From Chaetoderma sp. LZ-2023a (Eukaryota; Mollusca; Caudofoveata; Chaetodermatida; Chaetodermatidae), in the NCBI GenBank assembly GCA_034401795.1, contig CM067363.1, positions 30,742,855 to 30,806,854 on the forward strand: a stretch of 64,000 nt of DNA, written 5' to 3'. This document shows positions 12,309 through 23,279 of the stretch, one piece after another. A program made the translations under genes and the position numbers. The stretch's first letter is position 1, and each line of letters opens with the position of its first letter. The notes beneath the pieces were generated by a model. That model worked only from the letters and a program-made list of their open reading frames with translations. It was not told where the DNA came from and searched no databases.

Positions 12309-12898
12309 TAAACTACAAGTCATTATTCAACAACATTTTCAATGGGAATAACATATTGCCTGGAGAATATTTAAAAAACAATTTGACTATAAGTTGTTGC
12401 TGACTTAGCCATCAATAATTTTCAGTCAAATCATTTTCAAAATATACACCACGTACAGAGTTTGTCCTGTAAGCTGGTCGAGCTGCAACAGCTCATCACT
12501 CAGTCTTGAGTTATCCAGTGTTAATAAAGACTGAGAGATTTCATATCTAGAGAAAATAACTCAACCTTCAGAGCTTTGTATATAATTAGGTCAATTGCTG
12601 TAATAGACATAGGTAGTGAGGTGATATTGATTAGTCACATGGTCTCAGTTTTTCTCAGAGATCTGCATGCAAGTATTGCTATCAACAAGAGTTCAGTCAA
12701 GCATTTTAAGTGATCAAGATTAGGCAGCATGACCAGTGAAAGTGTTTAATAATTACTGCTTTGAAACATTGACATTGTTGCTGATACACAAATGTTTAGA
12801 TATTTACTTTAGAAATTTAATAATTCACTATACATTTTAATGATAAATTAGGCCTTTTAATTTGAAAAGTGTAAACTTTGACTAGGACACGTTGCACA

Positions 12899-15426
12899 AT
12901 GGCTGAATTACCAGAGACATTTTGTTCAGTTGGACGTCTCACTAATGATAAATGTCATAAGTTTACGGATAAATGCTCTGTAAATGATGTTGTACAATTG
13001 ACGGCTACAGATAAAACACTTGTTGCAATGAGAAGCGGCCAGAGTGAGGATAGTTCAGAAACAGTGTGCTGTTGCCACAAGAAACACTATCTGCATATAT
13101 TCCCGATGATGAAGCAGAACACTTCATGTTGTGATCCCCTAAAAGTTCACAAAAAGCTTATTAAAAAGGGACTAGTTAATATAGATCAAGAAATTGTGGC
13201 ATTAATACAGTCGAAAACTAGAGAGAGAAAACAACCTGGCCAAAAGATTGGCCATCATTGTTTGCAGAAAATTAATAACCTGACAGATTGTAGTGACAGT
13301 GAACCGGAATCAATGGCCATAGCAGATACTTTATACAGTAATGCTGAATGCCTCAACTCTAGTTTCTCAGCAGTTGGAGTTTCTCCCCTAAAGAGTGTCC
13401 ATTCAGAAAGGAAAGTATCATATGGTAAACGAAAAATCAAACAAATGGCAGAAGCAACAACAAGTCACGTGGCATCCCACCTAGGTTTTCCACCTAATAA
13501 ATTAGTTGCTGACACTTCACAAACTGAATGTACATGTGATTCTAAGTTAGATGTGGACTACTTGGTATCGAACATGAATGAAAAACTGTCTGTGTCATCA
13601 CGAAATCAAAAGATACAAGTATTGACTATTACACCTAAATCATGGTCGATAGATAAAACTGTTCAGGTTTTTCAGGCATGTGGTGTTACCCGTTATATGG
13701 TGAAACAAGCCAGACAACTTGCGCAGAATGATGGAATACTCGCTGATCGTGAAACCTTTAAAAGAAATAAGCTTGATCAGCATACACTAGATAGTGTTAT
13801 TAACTACTACCAAGATGATACTGTATCTAGACCATTACCCGGGAAAAATGATATTGTTACTATAAGAATTTGTGGTACCAAAGAACATAAGCAAAAACGG
13901 CTAATCCTGACAAATTTGAAGGAAGTACATGCTAATTTCAAAACAGAAACTCGACTTAAAATTGGTTTCTCTAGATTTGTTGAGTTAAGACCCAAATGGT
14001 GTGTAACTGTTTCTTCTAGCGCCAACCACAATGTTTGTGTATGCGAAAAACACCAAAATGTAAAGTTTATGGTGGATGTTATCTCTGAAGACTATCATAA
14101 CCTAATTGACAAATCTGTATGTGACAGTAGTTCTAGAAATTGCATGCTGCAACGATGTGAAGTGTCCAGGAACTGACATTTCTCAAAACTTACTTAGAGC
14201 AAGACCTTTACGAGCACATGGATGAGGATGACATCATTAAATTCAATGAATGGGTATCCACAGACCGAATTGAAATCATGCGCCGAGAAGTATCAGTTGA
14301 AGATTTTATTTCTATATTATGTCAACGGATCCAAGAATTAACACCACATTCCTTCATAGCGAAATCTCAAAGTGAATTCTTGAAAGCGTGCAAACATGAT
14401 TTAGATGACACTACTGCCATTGTTGTTCTCGACTTTGCTGAAAATTATAGCATTATTGTGCAAGATTGTGTACAGGGATTTTATTGGAACAATTCTCAAG
14501 TCACGATACATCCTTTGGCATTTTATGTTAAGGCTTATGGAAAGTTGAATGAAGAAAATGTATGCTTCATCTCTGAGTGTCTGAAACACGAAACAAATAC
14601 TGTGTACTGTTTTCAGGAGATTTTTACAAGATATTTGAAGGAAAAGTATCCCAATATTCATATAATTAAATACTTTAGTGATGGGTGTGCAGGACAATAC
14701 AAGAACTTCAAAAACTTTATTAATGTCTGCCATCATTATTCAGATTTTGATATTAAGGCAGAATGGCATTTCTTTGCTACCAGCCATGGTAAAGGTGTTT
14801 GCGACGGTATCGGTGGCACAGTGAAGCGCTTAGCCGCAAGGGCTAGTCTGCAAACAGCGCTTATACGAAATGCTAGTGAATTGTATGAATTCAGCCAACA
14901 GATCATAAGCAAGATCAAGTTCTTCTTAGTTAGTAAAGATGAGATCCAGAGCCATCATACAATGTTGGAAGAGCGGTATCTCCTTGCCAAAACAGTGCAA
15001 GGAACCAGGTCATACCATTCGTTTGTTCCAAATGACACTAACTCTATCACAGTAAAGCGAATTTCAACTGATGATGTTTCATACACTCGGTCATTTTCTA
15101 ACACACAACCTGGTATGTCATCAGAGATTCAGAATTTAAATATCCCTATGGAACTGTCTTTGAGTGACTATGTTGGTGCATTGTATGACAAAAATTGGTG
15201 GTTTGGCATAGTGTTAGAAATTAGTCTAGAAAATGAGGACTGTCTCATTTCGTTTATGAAGCCGCATGGACCAGCTCGATCCTTTAGTTGGCCAAGGCGC
15301 ACAGACCAGTGCTGGGTTCCTTTTTGTGACATTCTAAGTAAGGTGTCAACACCATTGACAGCAACTGGCCGGCAGTACACTTTTCCACAAACTGATATCG
15401 ACTTTATAAATGGACTATTTAAATAA
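12899..15426 (+). pseudogene. DDD-type transposase (Sola-like), frameshifted
   Basis: Two long open segments make one protein of about 840 residues. Segment 1 (from ATG 12899 to the stop at 14176) has a Cys/His cluster (CCCHKKHYLHIF, then CCDP) that may bind zinc and ends in the basic, Cys-containing run CVCEKHQNV...RCE. Segment 2 (14218-15426, 402 residues) carries LDFAEN (D72), YFSDGCAGQYKN (D155) and HGKGVCDGIGG (D196), spaced like the acidic triad of an RNase H-fold transposase. A C-terminal module at residues 320-372 (YDKNWWFGIVLE, HGPARSFSWP, CWVPF) looks like an SH3/Tudor-type fold. The reading frame changes twice between about 14155 and 14185, so no full-length protein can be made. 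The superfamily assignment is an inference; the terminal repeats and TGGT duplication support a transposon origin. Confidence 0.8.
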
Positions 15427-15780
15427 TTTGGAGGAGCGGTATATGCTGGATCATGTACCATATCATCAATTATTGCTGAGGTATGTAGTATTATGTACTA
15501 TCTCTTAACACTTTTATATTATATCATGTGTATTAACCAATGCCTGTCTCAGTTTATTAAATAATTCCATGAAATGGGTGACATTTAGGCATACTTTAGT
15601 ATGAGAGATTACACATATTGGCCTGGTCGCAGTGTGTCAAAATTGTCTATAAATGGCCATAGAAGTCCATGTAGCTGTACTAATATGACCATAATATACC
15701 ATTCAATGTCCACCTATGATGAAAAAGTATCTAAAATGCTAAAGTGGAGATATTTTAAACTTTTTAAAACAAATTAGATT

Positions 15781-16669
15781 GTCGCGAAAAATGTCAAATT
15801 TTAACAGAGTCAGGTCTTTGGGTCTAGAAAATCGATATTTATGTATTATATAACCATGGAATGCTGATTGGTTCTTCTAATATAGCAGGAGAACTGGTTG
15901 TATCGCTTGTTTCATGCCTGTAGGCCCTATAATTTTAAAATTATTAACCCCCAAAAATGGAATATCGTACAAGTTTTACAAAAATATCACATTTCTAATA
16001 TGCCATAGCTCCAAAAGGGAACAACTGTAAGAGTGCAAGTTTTAACCATGTAACTATTGACCATATATCTACCATTCACCAAAATAAAATAAAAATTGAA
16101 AGGGGTTATTTTGACTTAATAGGCGATGAAGTTGGCCCTCTTTTGTGAACAGGGGTGGTGCATTGGGCCCCCAAAATTTTTTGATGAGCAAACCTTGCTG
16201 TTAGTAAATATTACTAAGCTAATATTACCTCTAGTGAACTGGGTAGAAATCATTTAGTTACAGCAACTATAATATACATTTTACTGTATCACCAAATTTT
16301 GTTGAAACAGGAAAATGAGCTGTTTTTAACGTTTTTGGTGACCCCTAAAACACACCCAAAACAAGTCAACACATATTGCTTGTTATTTTCCTCAAGTATG
16401 CTGACCAGAGCATTAGAATGAAAAGATTTAGTATTGTAAACAGTATATTGGATGAGATATGATGTCTCAAACACTGGATTTGTACTTGAAACTTTTGTCA
16501 ATTTTAGCATAGGGGTCTTTGAGAGGGCATTTTTCAAAAAGTATTTCACATATCAGTTAAAAAATTGTCATGCTCAACTAAAACATCCATATGCTCACAC
16601 TGAGAAAGTTTGAAGGAAATCCGTGACTATGAGTTGACGGGCATTGGTCCATCTTATACGGAATGACCC
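15781..16669 (-). repeat. Right terminal inverted repeat of the DDD transposon
   Basis: This is the reverse complement of the left arm, with its outer end ggaatgaccc at 16660-16669. It begins about 355 bp after the transposase stop codon. Confidence 0.85.
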
Positions 16670-17299
16670 TGGTGCCTGAGAAATCAACAACATACAGTCA
16701 AATTGATATTCAAATCTGTAGCAAGATTCAATTAAAATGTTGATGATTATTTTAGAATATGACTGAAAGCTGTTGTAGCAACATTTTTCATTCAAATTAT
16801 TATCAAATCTGTACCCGGTAGTAATCGCATTACCTAACAATTATTTTGATACTAATTTTACTGAATGTTGTTGCTGTCATTGATAGCAATAACCTTCACG
16901 CAAATTATTGTCAAAATATATATAAAAGCTCTCTCTAATTTTCTGGAAACTGACACACTTGCGCTGAACAGTATTGAAATGCAGGCTGTCGAATGTACTG
17001 CCATGAATACACCCTACATGCATATTTACGCTTCCAGAGCTGGAGGACAAATGACTATTTGCACGTGCAGGCGGGAAAATGGTCTTGTTTGAGAAATCCT
17101 GACCTATACAGAAAATAGACTAAACGAATATGTCGTCCAATAGTTACAACGATCATGGAGTCAGAAAATTGCATGCTGGGTAACGTTGCATGCTGGGTAA
17201 ATTGAACATAGATTAGCAGGCATCTGCAAAAGGGTCTACATTTAATGGAACATGAGAACTTTAAATAAGTCCATACTGTACTGTCTATCCATTCTGTGC

Positions 17300-17550
17300 A
17301 AATCTTTTCCTCATTCTCATGTGTAATGAAAAATGCCATATCGGTTGCTTGAGCTCGATGGACAATTGGTTCATTGCATCAATAAATCAACATGTCTTTA
17401 GTTAACGGTTGTTCTGCAATTCCTTCTATGACTCCAGCTTGAAATACTTCTTCCACCACTTCAGAAACTTGGAGAATTATTGTTCTCTATGTGTGGAGGG
17501 ATTTGAAACCCTCATATCTTAAATTTAACACATATGTAACTTAGAAGCTG
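17300..17550 (-). pseudogene. Possible detached piece of a PIN-like family protein
   Basis: A minus-strand frame reads EVVEEVFQAGVIEGIAEQPL, then after one stop a stretch ending DMAFFITHENEEKICTEW. It is coding-like but I cannot align it confidently from memory. It has the same orientation as the copy at 8.3-10.7 kb and lies just beyond the far side of the foldback, so it could be the missing upstream part of that copy. Treat it as a hypothesis. Confidence 0.3.
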
Positions 17551-17559
17551 AAATGCGTG

Positions 17560-18780
17560 AACTAGTCTTTATCATGGCGGCCATCTTGAAATTTTATATG
17601 GATGCCATTTCTACTGTTTACAATACAAAGTTCACCATATCCATTATTAGATGCGTCCAGATGTAGTCAAGCACATTTGTCAAAATAATAAATGCCGAAG
17701 ATGGGTTTAGTGAAAGAGGAATGCAGCATATTACATTGAAGTCAATCAGAGGCGTCCATTTTGTTTTTAGCATTATGGTCACTATAGAACTTCGGAACAG
17801 GTTGGCAGACAGCAAAAATGGATTCAGCAGCATCGAGTCATATTAAAAAAGTTGTCTGCCGACTTTCCCCCCAAAATGCCTCTAACATTTTATTGAGGCA
17901 TATTTCTCAGATTTCCAACCTGTCTACAAATACAAGATGTTCGCCAAAGATGCAAAATTTTGATTGATTTATGGCGGACTTGTTTTTTTTAGACATATCA
18001 ACTTTCCATGGACTAATTTTAATGGTGCTTTGGCCCTAAATCATCTCTGCCAAATTTTGGCCTGATCCATTCAGCGGGTCTGGAAAAGTTGTTTTCGCGA
18101 ATACTAGGTCATCCAAGTTGCCTCGAACAAACTTGGTTCAGCTCTTGCTCTAGATCATATTTTATGAGGTTTGAACGATCCCCAAAACGATTTCAGAGGA
18201 TTTTATATAAGTTTCTAAAAGTCAGCCAAAATCCCAGAAGGCCGCTGGCCAAATATCTTCCTTTGAACAAAGTTGAATCCCTATGCCGTAAGGATGCTCC
18301 CTGTCAAATATACTTGAAATCGGCCAAGCGGTTCTCGAGAAAACATTCAAGCTTCAGCATGGGGTTTTTGGTGGGGAAAAGATACAAGATGGCCGACAAA
18401 TAGTTTATCTGACCTTTTCAAAAATGGAAAATTTGAAATCAGAATATAGAAAAACCTCTCTAAAGCCAAACACGCTACATTTTCGTTGGTCCATGGTCAC
18501 CATAATTTTGTACTTATCAACTTCCCTTGAACAAACTTTAATGGCTCTTAGTCACTAATCATATCTCGCAAATTTCAGTGGTTTTGGAGAAGTGATTTTC
18601 GCGAAAACTAGGTCATCCAAGATGGCCGCCAAACTATTTGGCCAAAGTTCCCTTGAACAACCTTGATTCAGCTCATTCCTGAGATCATATTTCATGAGTT
18701 TTGAATGGATGCCCCATGTGGATTCAAAGAAGATTTTTTACACTTCCTCGACTTGTATATTGGCCGACACAATGCAACTT
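17560..18780 (+). repeat. Dispersed 'cttgaacaaacttt' repeat
   Basis: This stretch contains cttgaacaaactttaatggc, gatcatatttcatgagttttg, ccaagatggccgcc and ggttctcgagaa words that recur many times at 32.4-36.0 kb. It is a diverged, incomplete copy of that family. Open frames across it are not supported. Confidence 0.75.
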
Positions 18781-19778
18781 ACAAGCCTGAAGACAGAGCC
18801 TCTGTGGGGTGGAGAGGTCGGGTCCGTATTAGGGAGGTTTATTTCCCTTCAAGCGTATACTTACCTCCCTAACACTCTTTGATATGGCCAGAATTTGTCA
18901 GTGAATTCAGTGGGAGAGGCGAGGTCAACAGACCAGCTCTTCCCCCACGCTTTTGCTTTTGAAGCACAAACATCTGAAATCGTGTATAACACAACCAGGA
19001 AATGATTTGAACATCGGGTAAGACAACCGATGGCTGAGAGTAATGACCATTGGGCAAATGTGCACCCACCCCTCGCAGCCTCCCCTCACCTTGGCGAAGG
19101 AGAAATTATGACCTCAATGTCCCATACACTCGCTAAAGTACTATAGGACGAAAAGGCTTCAATTTCGTATACTCTCAAGAAATGAACCACATAAAACACG
19201 AACCATCACCATATTAGAATGAAGGGTAACGTGACAATGACAAAAAACAAACAAACAACACAATACAAGACTGACCTTGAAATGTTTGCCAATGCCATCA
19301 ACTTCCCCTTGGTGAAGATTGATGTAGCACGGTCAAGTGGTTGTTTTCCTTGATTAAATGTGCTGTCTACAAACAGCAGGAAAACCGTATCAAAGCGATT
19401 AATATTTTCAAAATCAATAGGGCGAGAAGATTAGTGGTGTCACGAAGATAATGGTGGGTGAAACTTGACTCACAGTGCCACTGGGTTACCGATATAATGA
19501 CATCCACCGGCACTCTGGTAAACAGGGTGGTGGATGCCACTACGACATGGACACTGTGAGCCATGTCTACTTGTTACCAGTGGCAGATTTGTGGCAAAAA
19601 TGGATACATTCCACAATACTGGAAATGGTATCTTTGGATGCCCTTCCATGGGGTTCAACACACAACAACTATAATGAAGTATGGTAGATTGCCATTCGTA
19701 CGCGTATGCATACATTCCCTCCCAGCTGATTGCCACACATGGACTTAGTTGCTATTCCGTATGCAAAACATTCATCCT

Positions 19779-20108
19779 TCAGCTCAATGAGTCTGCTAGC
19801 AGATATAGCCTTCCCGGAATATGAACTGCTTTCAAGGTGATCATGTGATCTAGGCACCAGCAAAGTAATTTCCATGCCATCATACAGAGACTGGGCGACT
19901 TCGTTCCGCCCTGGCGGTTTATGTAAGTCACAACTGTTGAATTATCTGATCGAACTAAAACTATCTTGGCCTGAACTTTCTCCACGAAATGTTCCAGGCC
20001 AAGAATTACTGCCTGTAATTCCAGTAGGTTGATATGTTCCTGTGACTGATCCAGATTCCAAAGCCATGATACTGTGGCTTCTTCCAGGCAAGTTCCCCAT
20101 CCCTCCAT
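19779..20108 (-). pseudogene. DIRS-type RNase H domain
   Basis: This open segment of about 109 residues starts near GWGTCLEEATVSW and contains HINLLELQAV, LVRSDNSTVVTYINRQGG and HIPGRLYLLADSLS. The E of LELQ and the D of SDNST are expected metal-binding positions of an RNase H fold. It lies directly downstream of the RT, as in DIRS elements. It is open over its length, but the polyprotein that would carry it is broken upstream. Confidence 0.8.
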
Positions 20109-20116
20109 TGATGCAT

Positions 20117-20941
20117 TTATATTATTGTCATTTGAGGGTGGGGAGGGGTGAGCATCACCCCAACAAGAGATTCTCCCTCTTCATCCACCATTGGAGGTGG
20201 TGAGTAAGCGATTCCAACACGGACACATTTGAAACCAGTGATCCTGTACTCTGGGTACACTGTCTCATGAGAAATACCTGGATAGGCCACCTGCGCAAGG
20301 CCGCCTGTAGAATGACTGGTTCCAGAGAAGCCATCAACCCCAGCATTCTCAAGTAAACCTGTGCCAGAACCTGATCGTATCACTGAGATGAGTATTTCTA
20401 CTCTCTCCTGATTAGGATACACAGATCCCATCTCTAGATCGAAGAACATGCCCAGGTAAACAAACTTCTGGGATGGAGTCAGCTCTGATTTCTGAAAGTT
20501 GATTATCCAGCCTAAGTCTGTGAGTTTTCAAAACTATCTTCAGATTCGCTGATAGACTTTCTTGATTGTGTGCTTTTAACAGTCAGTCGACTTTGTACGT
20601 GTGAACTGCCATGCTTCTCCTGTGGAGGTATGCTCTGATAGCAAAGACCATCCCGGTGAAGACCCGAGGAGCCGTGGAGATTCCAAAAGGCAGAACCTTG
20701 AATTCCCACTGTCAGGCCTGAAACGCGAATCTTGGGTACCGACAAAAACAATTGGAATGTGGAAATACGCATCTTTCAGATCTATTGATGCTGTCCACAT
20801 CCCCTTCTCCAACCCCGCCAACACCGTTTTGATTGTTTCCCGCTTGAAACTTGGTGTGTCTATTAACCTGTTCAATGGCTTGAGGTTGAGAATGGTCTTT
20901 TTGTTACTAGAAACATGGTAGAATAGAAGAAGCCCAGACAA
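20117..20941 (-). pseudogene. DIRS-type reverse transcriptase, catalytic site lost
   Basis: The fingers/palm start is clear: ILNLKPLNRLID, FKRETIKTVLAGLEKG, then SIDLKDAYFHIP, whose aspartate is the first catalytic residue. Downstream, in a shifted frame, comes LPFGISTAPRVFTGMV and AYLHRR. Where the family has a Y-x-D-D motif this copy reads Y-K-V-D followed directly by a TGA stop (20583-20597, minus strand). The second catalytic aspartate is therefore disrupted and translation would end there. A later segment (WIINFQKSEL, then YLG in another frame) matches the thumb side. At least two frameshifts and one stop show it is dead. Confidence 0.8.
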
Positions 20942-20999
20942 TTTTGTGCCGGTTGAATTGCTCCTTTTTGTATGAAGGAATTTATTATTTCCTCGATAC

Positions 21000-22976
21000 A
21001 GGATCTCTTGGAATTTGAGTGCAGAACGGAACCAGAGACAGATGCAATGGCAGTCCTATTATCCATAAAAGCCATATTGCAAGACTAAGCAGTCCTGAGT
21101 CAACCACTCCAACTCCAGCTTGTGAAAGGTCAAATGACACCCCAACTAGTGAGAGTGGTGGACATGAGCAATGCATGAGTGGCACTGTCTCTGGCTCTAG
21201 TAGCACTGGAGTGGTCCTCATGGCAACGGTCTCCTCAGGAACGGTTACTACGACCAGATCATCGCGCGCCAGGCCCCCGCCCGCACACCTCAGTGTGCGG
21301 GCGGCTGCCTGTGCTGGAGGAGCCTGTGATTCCCCCCCATAACAGGCTTGTGCTGCGTGGCCGCTGTCTACACTGCACCGGTGGCTGGCCTCTGACCTGG
21401 CCACCACCACCTCGGGCCTGCTAAGGACGGAAAGCAGGGGGCGCACAGCGAACGACTCCTCCTACAGGGAGCTCGAACTGTTCGTGTAGCACCCTCTGGT
21501 TGTTTACTAGTGTGACAGTCTCTTGGAGGTGCCTACATCCCTCACCCCAAAGAGACCAGGACCTATCATAGGCATCCGCAGCAGCCTATTATACAAGTCC
21601 TGAGATAGGCACAAATTGTCTAACGCAAACGTGCGCCTCACCCGGACATTTCTAGCACCAGGCCACCTAATGCAGACATGCAGTCCAGAGCCAGGTTTAT
21701 TCCATCTTGGATGGCTCTCTGGACAAAGACGGGGCTTGCCTAGTGCGATGCACAGGCCGTCACTACCCCTTACAACAGCTGAGAAACATGCGAGAGCGCC
21801 GCTATGGATGCGCTTGAGCTCTCCTCTGCATCGCGCAAGTGTTTGTCGAGCGCAGCGCTCCAGTGTCAGATCAGGAGCCTGGTCGTGTGTCTTCGCCTAG
21901 CGCATCCGCGCTTGGCTTGGGCACCACACCGTACTGTTGGTATTGACCAGCTACGATGCGGCATCGCCTCGCCACCTCACGACGGGCCTTCACGAGACTC
22001 TCGTCCATTAGGCGTAATATCCATGATATGTTCTGATAGCGGCAGAGATGGCATAGCAGTTTCCTCACCAACCACGGTGAGTTCTGACCTGATGCTTACC
22101 AGCCATTGGCAAGTGTCCGACCAGTCCTCCTCCATGGCTACCTGCGAGTGCTCGACTAGGCGCGGGTCTTCGTCGTCCTCAAGGAAACTTGCAGGTGTAA
22201 ACGTGGCCGGAGCCGTGAATATTTCTGGCAAGCCGGTGAAAACATGTGGGCCCGAGAGAGCAGGCATGGTTTGCGCCGTAGCTACATCAGGAAACGAAGC
22301 CATGGGGTATAATGCACCATGCCATGGTGCCATGCCAAGCAATGGCTCGGGCCATACCATCGGCATGCCGTCAAATGTGATATGAGCAGCTGTCGTCTCC
22401 AACCTGGGCAACCCTCTGCGTTGTGAACGCTACTCCTGCGGGAGAAGACCCATGGAAAAATTGGCCATTTGAGGGGTGCACATTCATCCAATTCCATGGC
22501 CACGGCATCATCGGGTGACCCTAGTAGATAGTCCTCATTCCTCCTGGTCAGAAAGATTAGACACAAAGAGCGCTAACCCAGATTGGCTAGTGAAGGTACC
22601 GTAAGAAGGTATGGTACCACTGGAGTGTGGACGCGCCATGGAACCCATAACATGGGCCCATCACTTCTGCCCTAAGTTCAGCCGATGAGGCAAACCTCCA
22701 GCCGGGATCATTTAGGGCCGCTCCTGGATTAAACTGCGAGGTAAGCCTCAAGCTGGGTTCTACCGGAGCCACCTCCAAATCTTTATGGAAAACTGGTAAC
22801 CCCCTATGAAAACTAGATTCAGAGGCAGGGACTATCTGCCCATGGGCAGATGAAGAATACAATGAATAACCTGGACCAGGGAGCATGACGGGAAGCAACT
22901 CTGACACCAGGTCCTTGATTGTCTTCTTTGTCTCCCCCCTCATCTCAAACCGGAAGGCCTCCATGTCCTTGGACAT
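21000..22976 (-). pseudogene. Possible DIRS gag-like region
   Basis: Minus-strand frames here give a protein with an N-terminal charged, helix-like stretch (DMEAFRFEMRGETKKTIKDL) followed by proline/serine-rich low-homology sequence in changing frames. No conserved domain is recognised. I place it with the DIRS element only because of orientation, position upstream of the RT and the shared shift in base composition. An unrelated inserted sequence is possible. Confidence 0.4.
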
Positions 22977-23279
22977 GGAGGCCTTCCTCTTATCCTTCCT
23001 ACATACACTTTCAGGGTCCTTTTGAAGCCACTTCTCCCCATCGCTCGCCTATATCTTTTGCCTGAAGAAGTAATAAATGGCCCAAGGGCCATAGAGCTCA
23101 CCTAGCCGGTAAGCAACCGTAAATATGTTTACATTAATTAATGCCTGACACTACTGGCCACCAGAGAAAGCTCCATTGGCTCATGCGGCACACATAACAA
23201 TGCCATTTACAAATGGGACAATGGTCACAAGCAAAAAAAGAGAAAATGCAAGATTATTGACATCCTTGATATTATTTTT

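Larger units (their letters stand above)
11406..16669 (+). mobile_element. 5.26-kb DDD transposon, ~0.9-kb TIRs, TGGT duplication
   Basis: The left arm (11406-12308) begins gggtcattccatataagg and the right arm (15781-16669) ends cttatacggaatgaccc. The arms stay complementary over about 0.9 kb, for example gatttccttcaaacttt on the left near 11459 and aaagtttgaaggaaatc on the right near 16605. Direct repeats TGGT lie at 11402-11405 and 16670-16673. Between the arms is one transposase reading (12899-15426). A 4-bp duplication and an acidic DDD-type triad match the published description of the Sola superfamily. I could not run the profile search that would settle the assignment. Confidence 0.85.
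10694..17263. mobile_element. Foldback element split by a nested DNA transposon
   Basis: The sequence at 10694-11265 is the imperfect reverse complement of 16674-17263. For example tcaggatttctcaaacaa and agtcatttgtcctcc occur on the left, with their complements on the right at 17050-17100. The arms contain palindromic words of the type tttgactg...gttgttgctg, also seen in the 27.5-kb foldback. Removing the inner transposon (11406-16669) and one TGGT leaves an element of about 1.3 kb with ~580-bp arms and a ~140-bp loop, very like the 27.5-kb element. No open frame belongs to the foldback itself. The outermost 4 bp are tcaa and ttaa, so I cannot fix its own target duplication. Confidence 0.75.
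19367..22976 (-). mobile_element. DIRS-like retrotransposon remnant
   Basis: From upstream to downstream on the minus strand: a possible gag-like region (22976-21000), an RT (20941-20117), an RNase H (20108-19779) and a decayed tail to about 19367. The RT words (LNLKPLNR, SIDLKDAYFHIPI) and RNase H words (HINLLELQAV, SDNSTVVTYINRQGG, HIPGRLYLLADSLS) are those of the DIRS lineage. I see no convincing tyrosine recombinase, so that end may be lost or too degraded to read. The gag-like part is richer in G+C than its surroundings, consistent with an inserted element. Confidence 0.75.
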
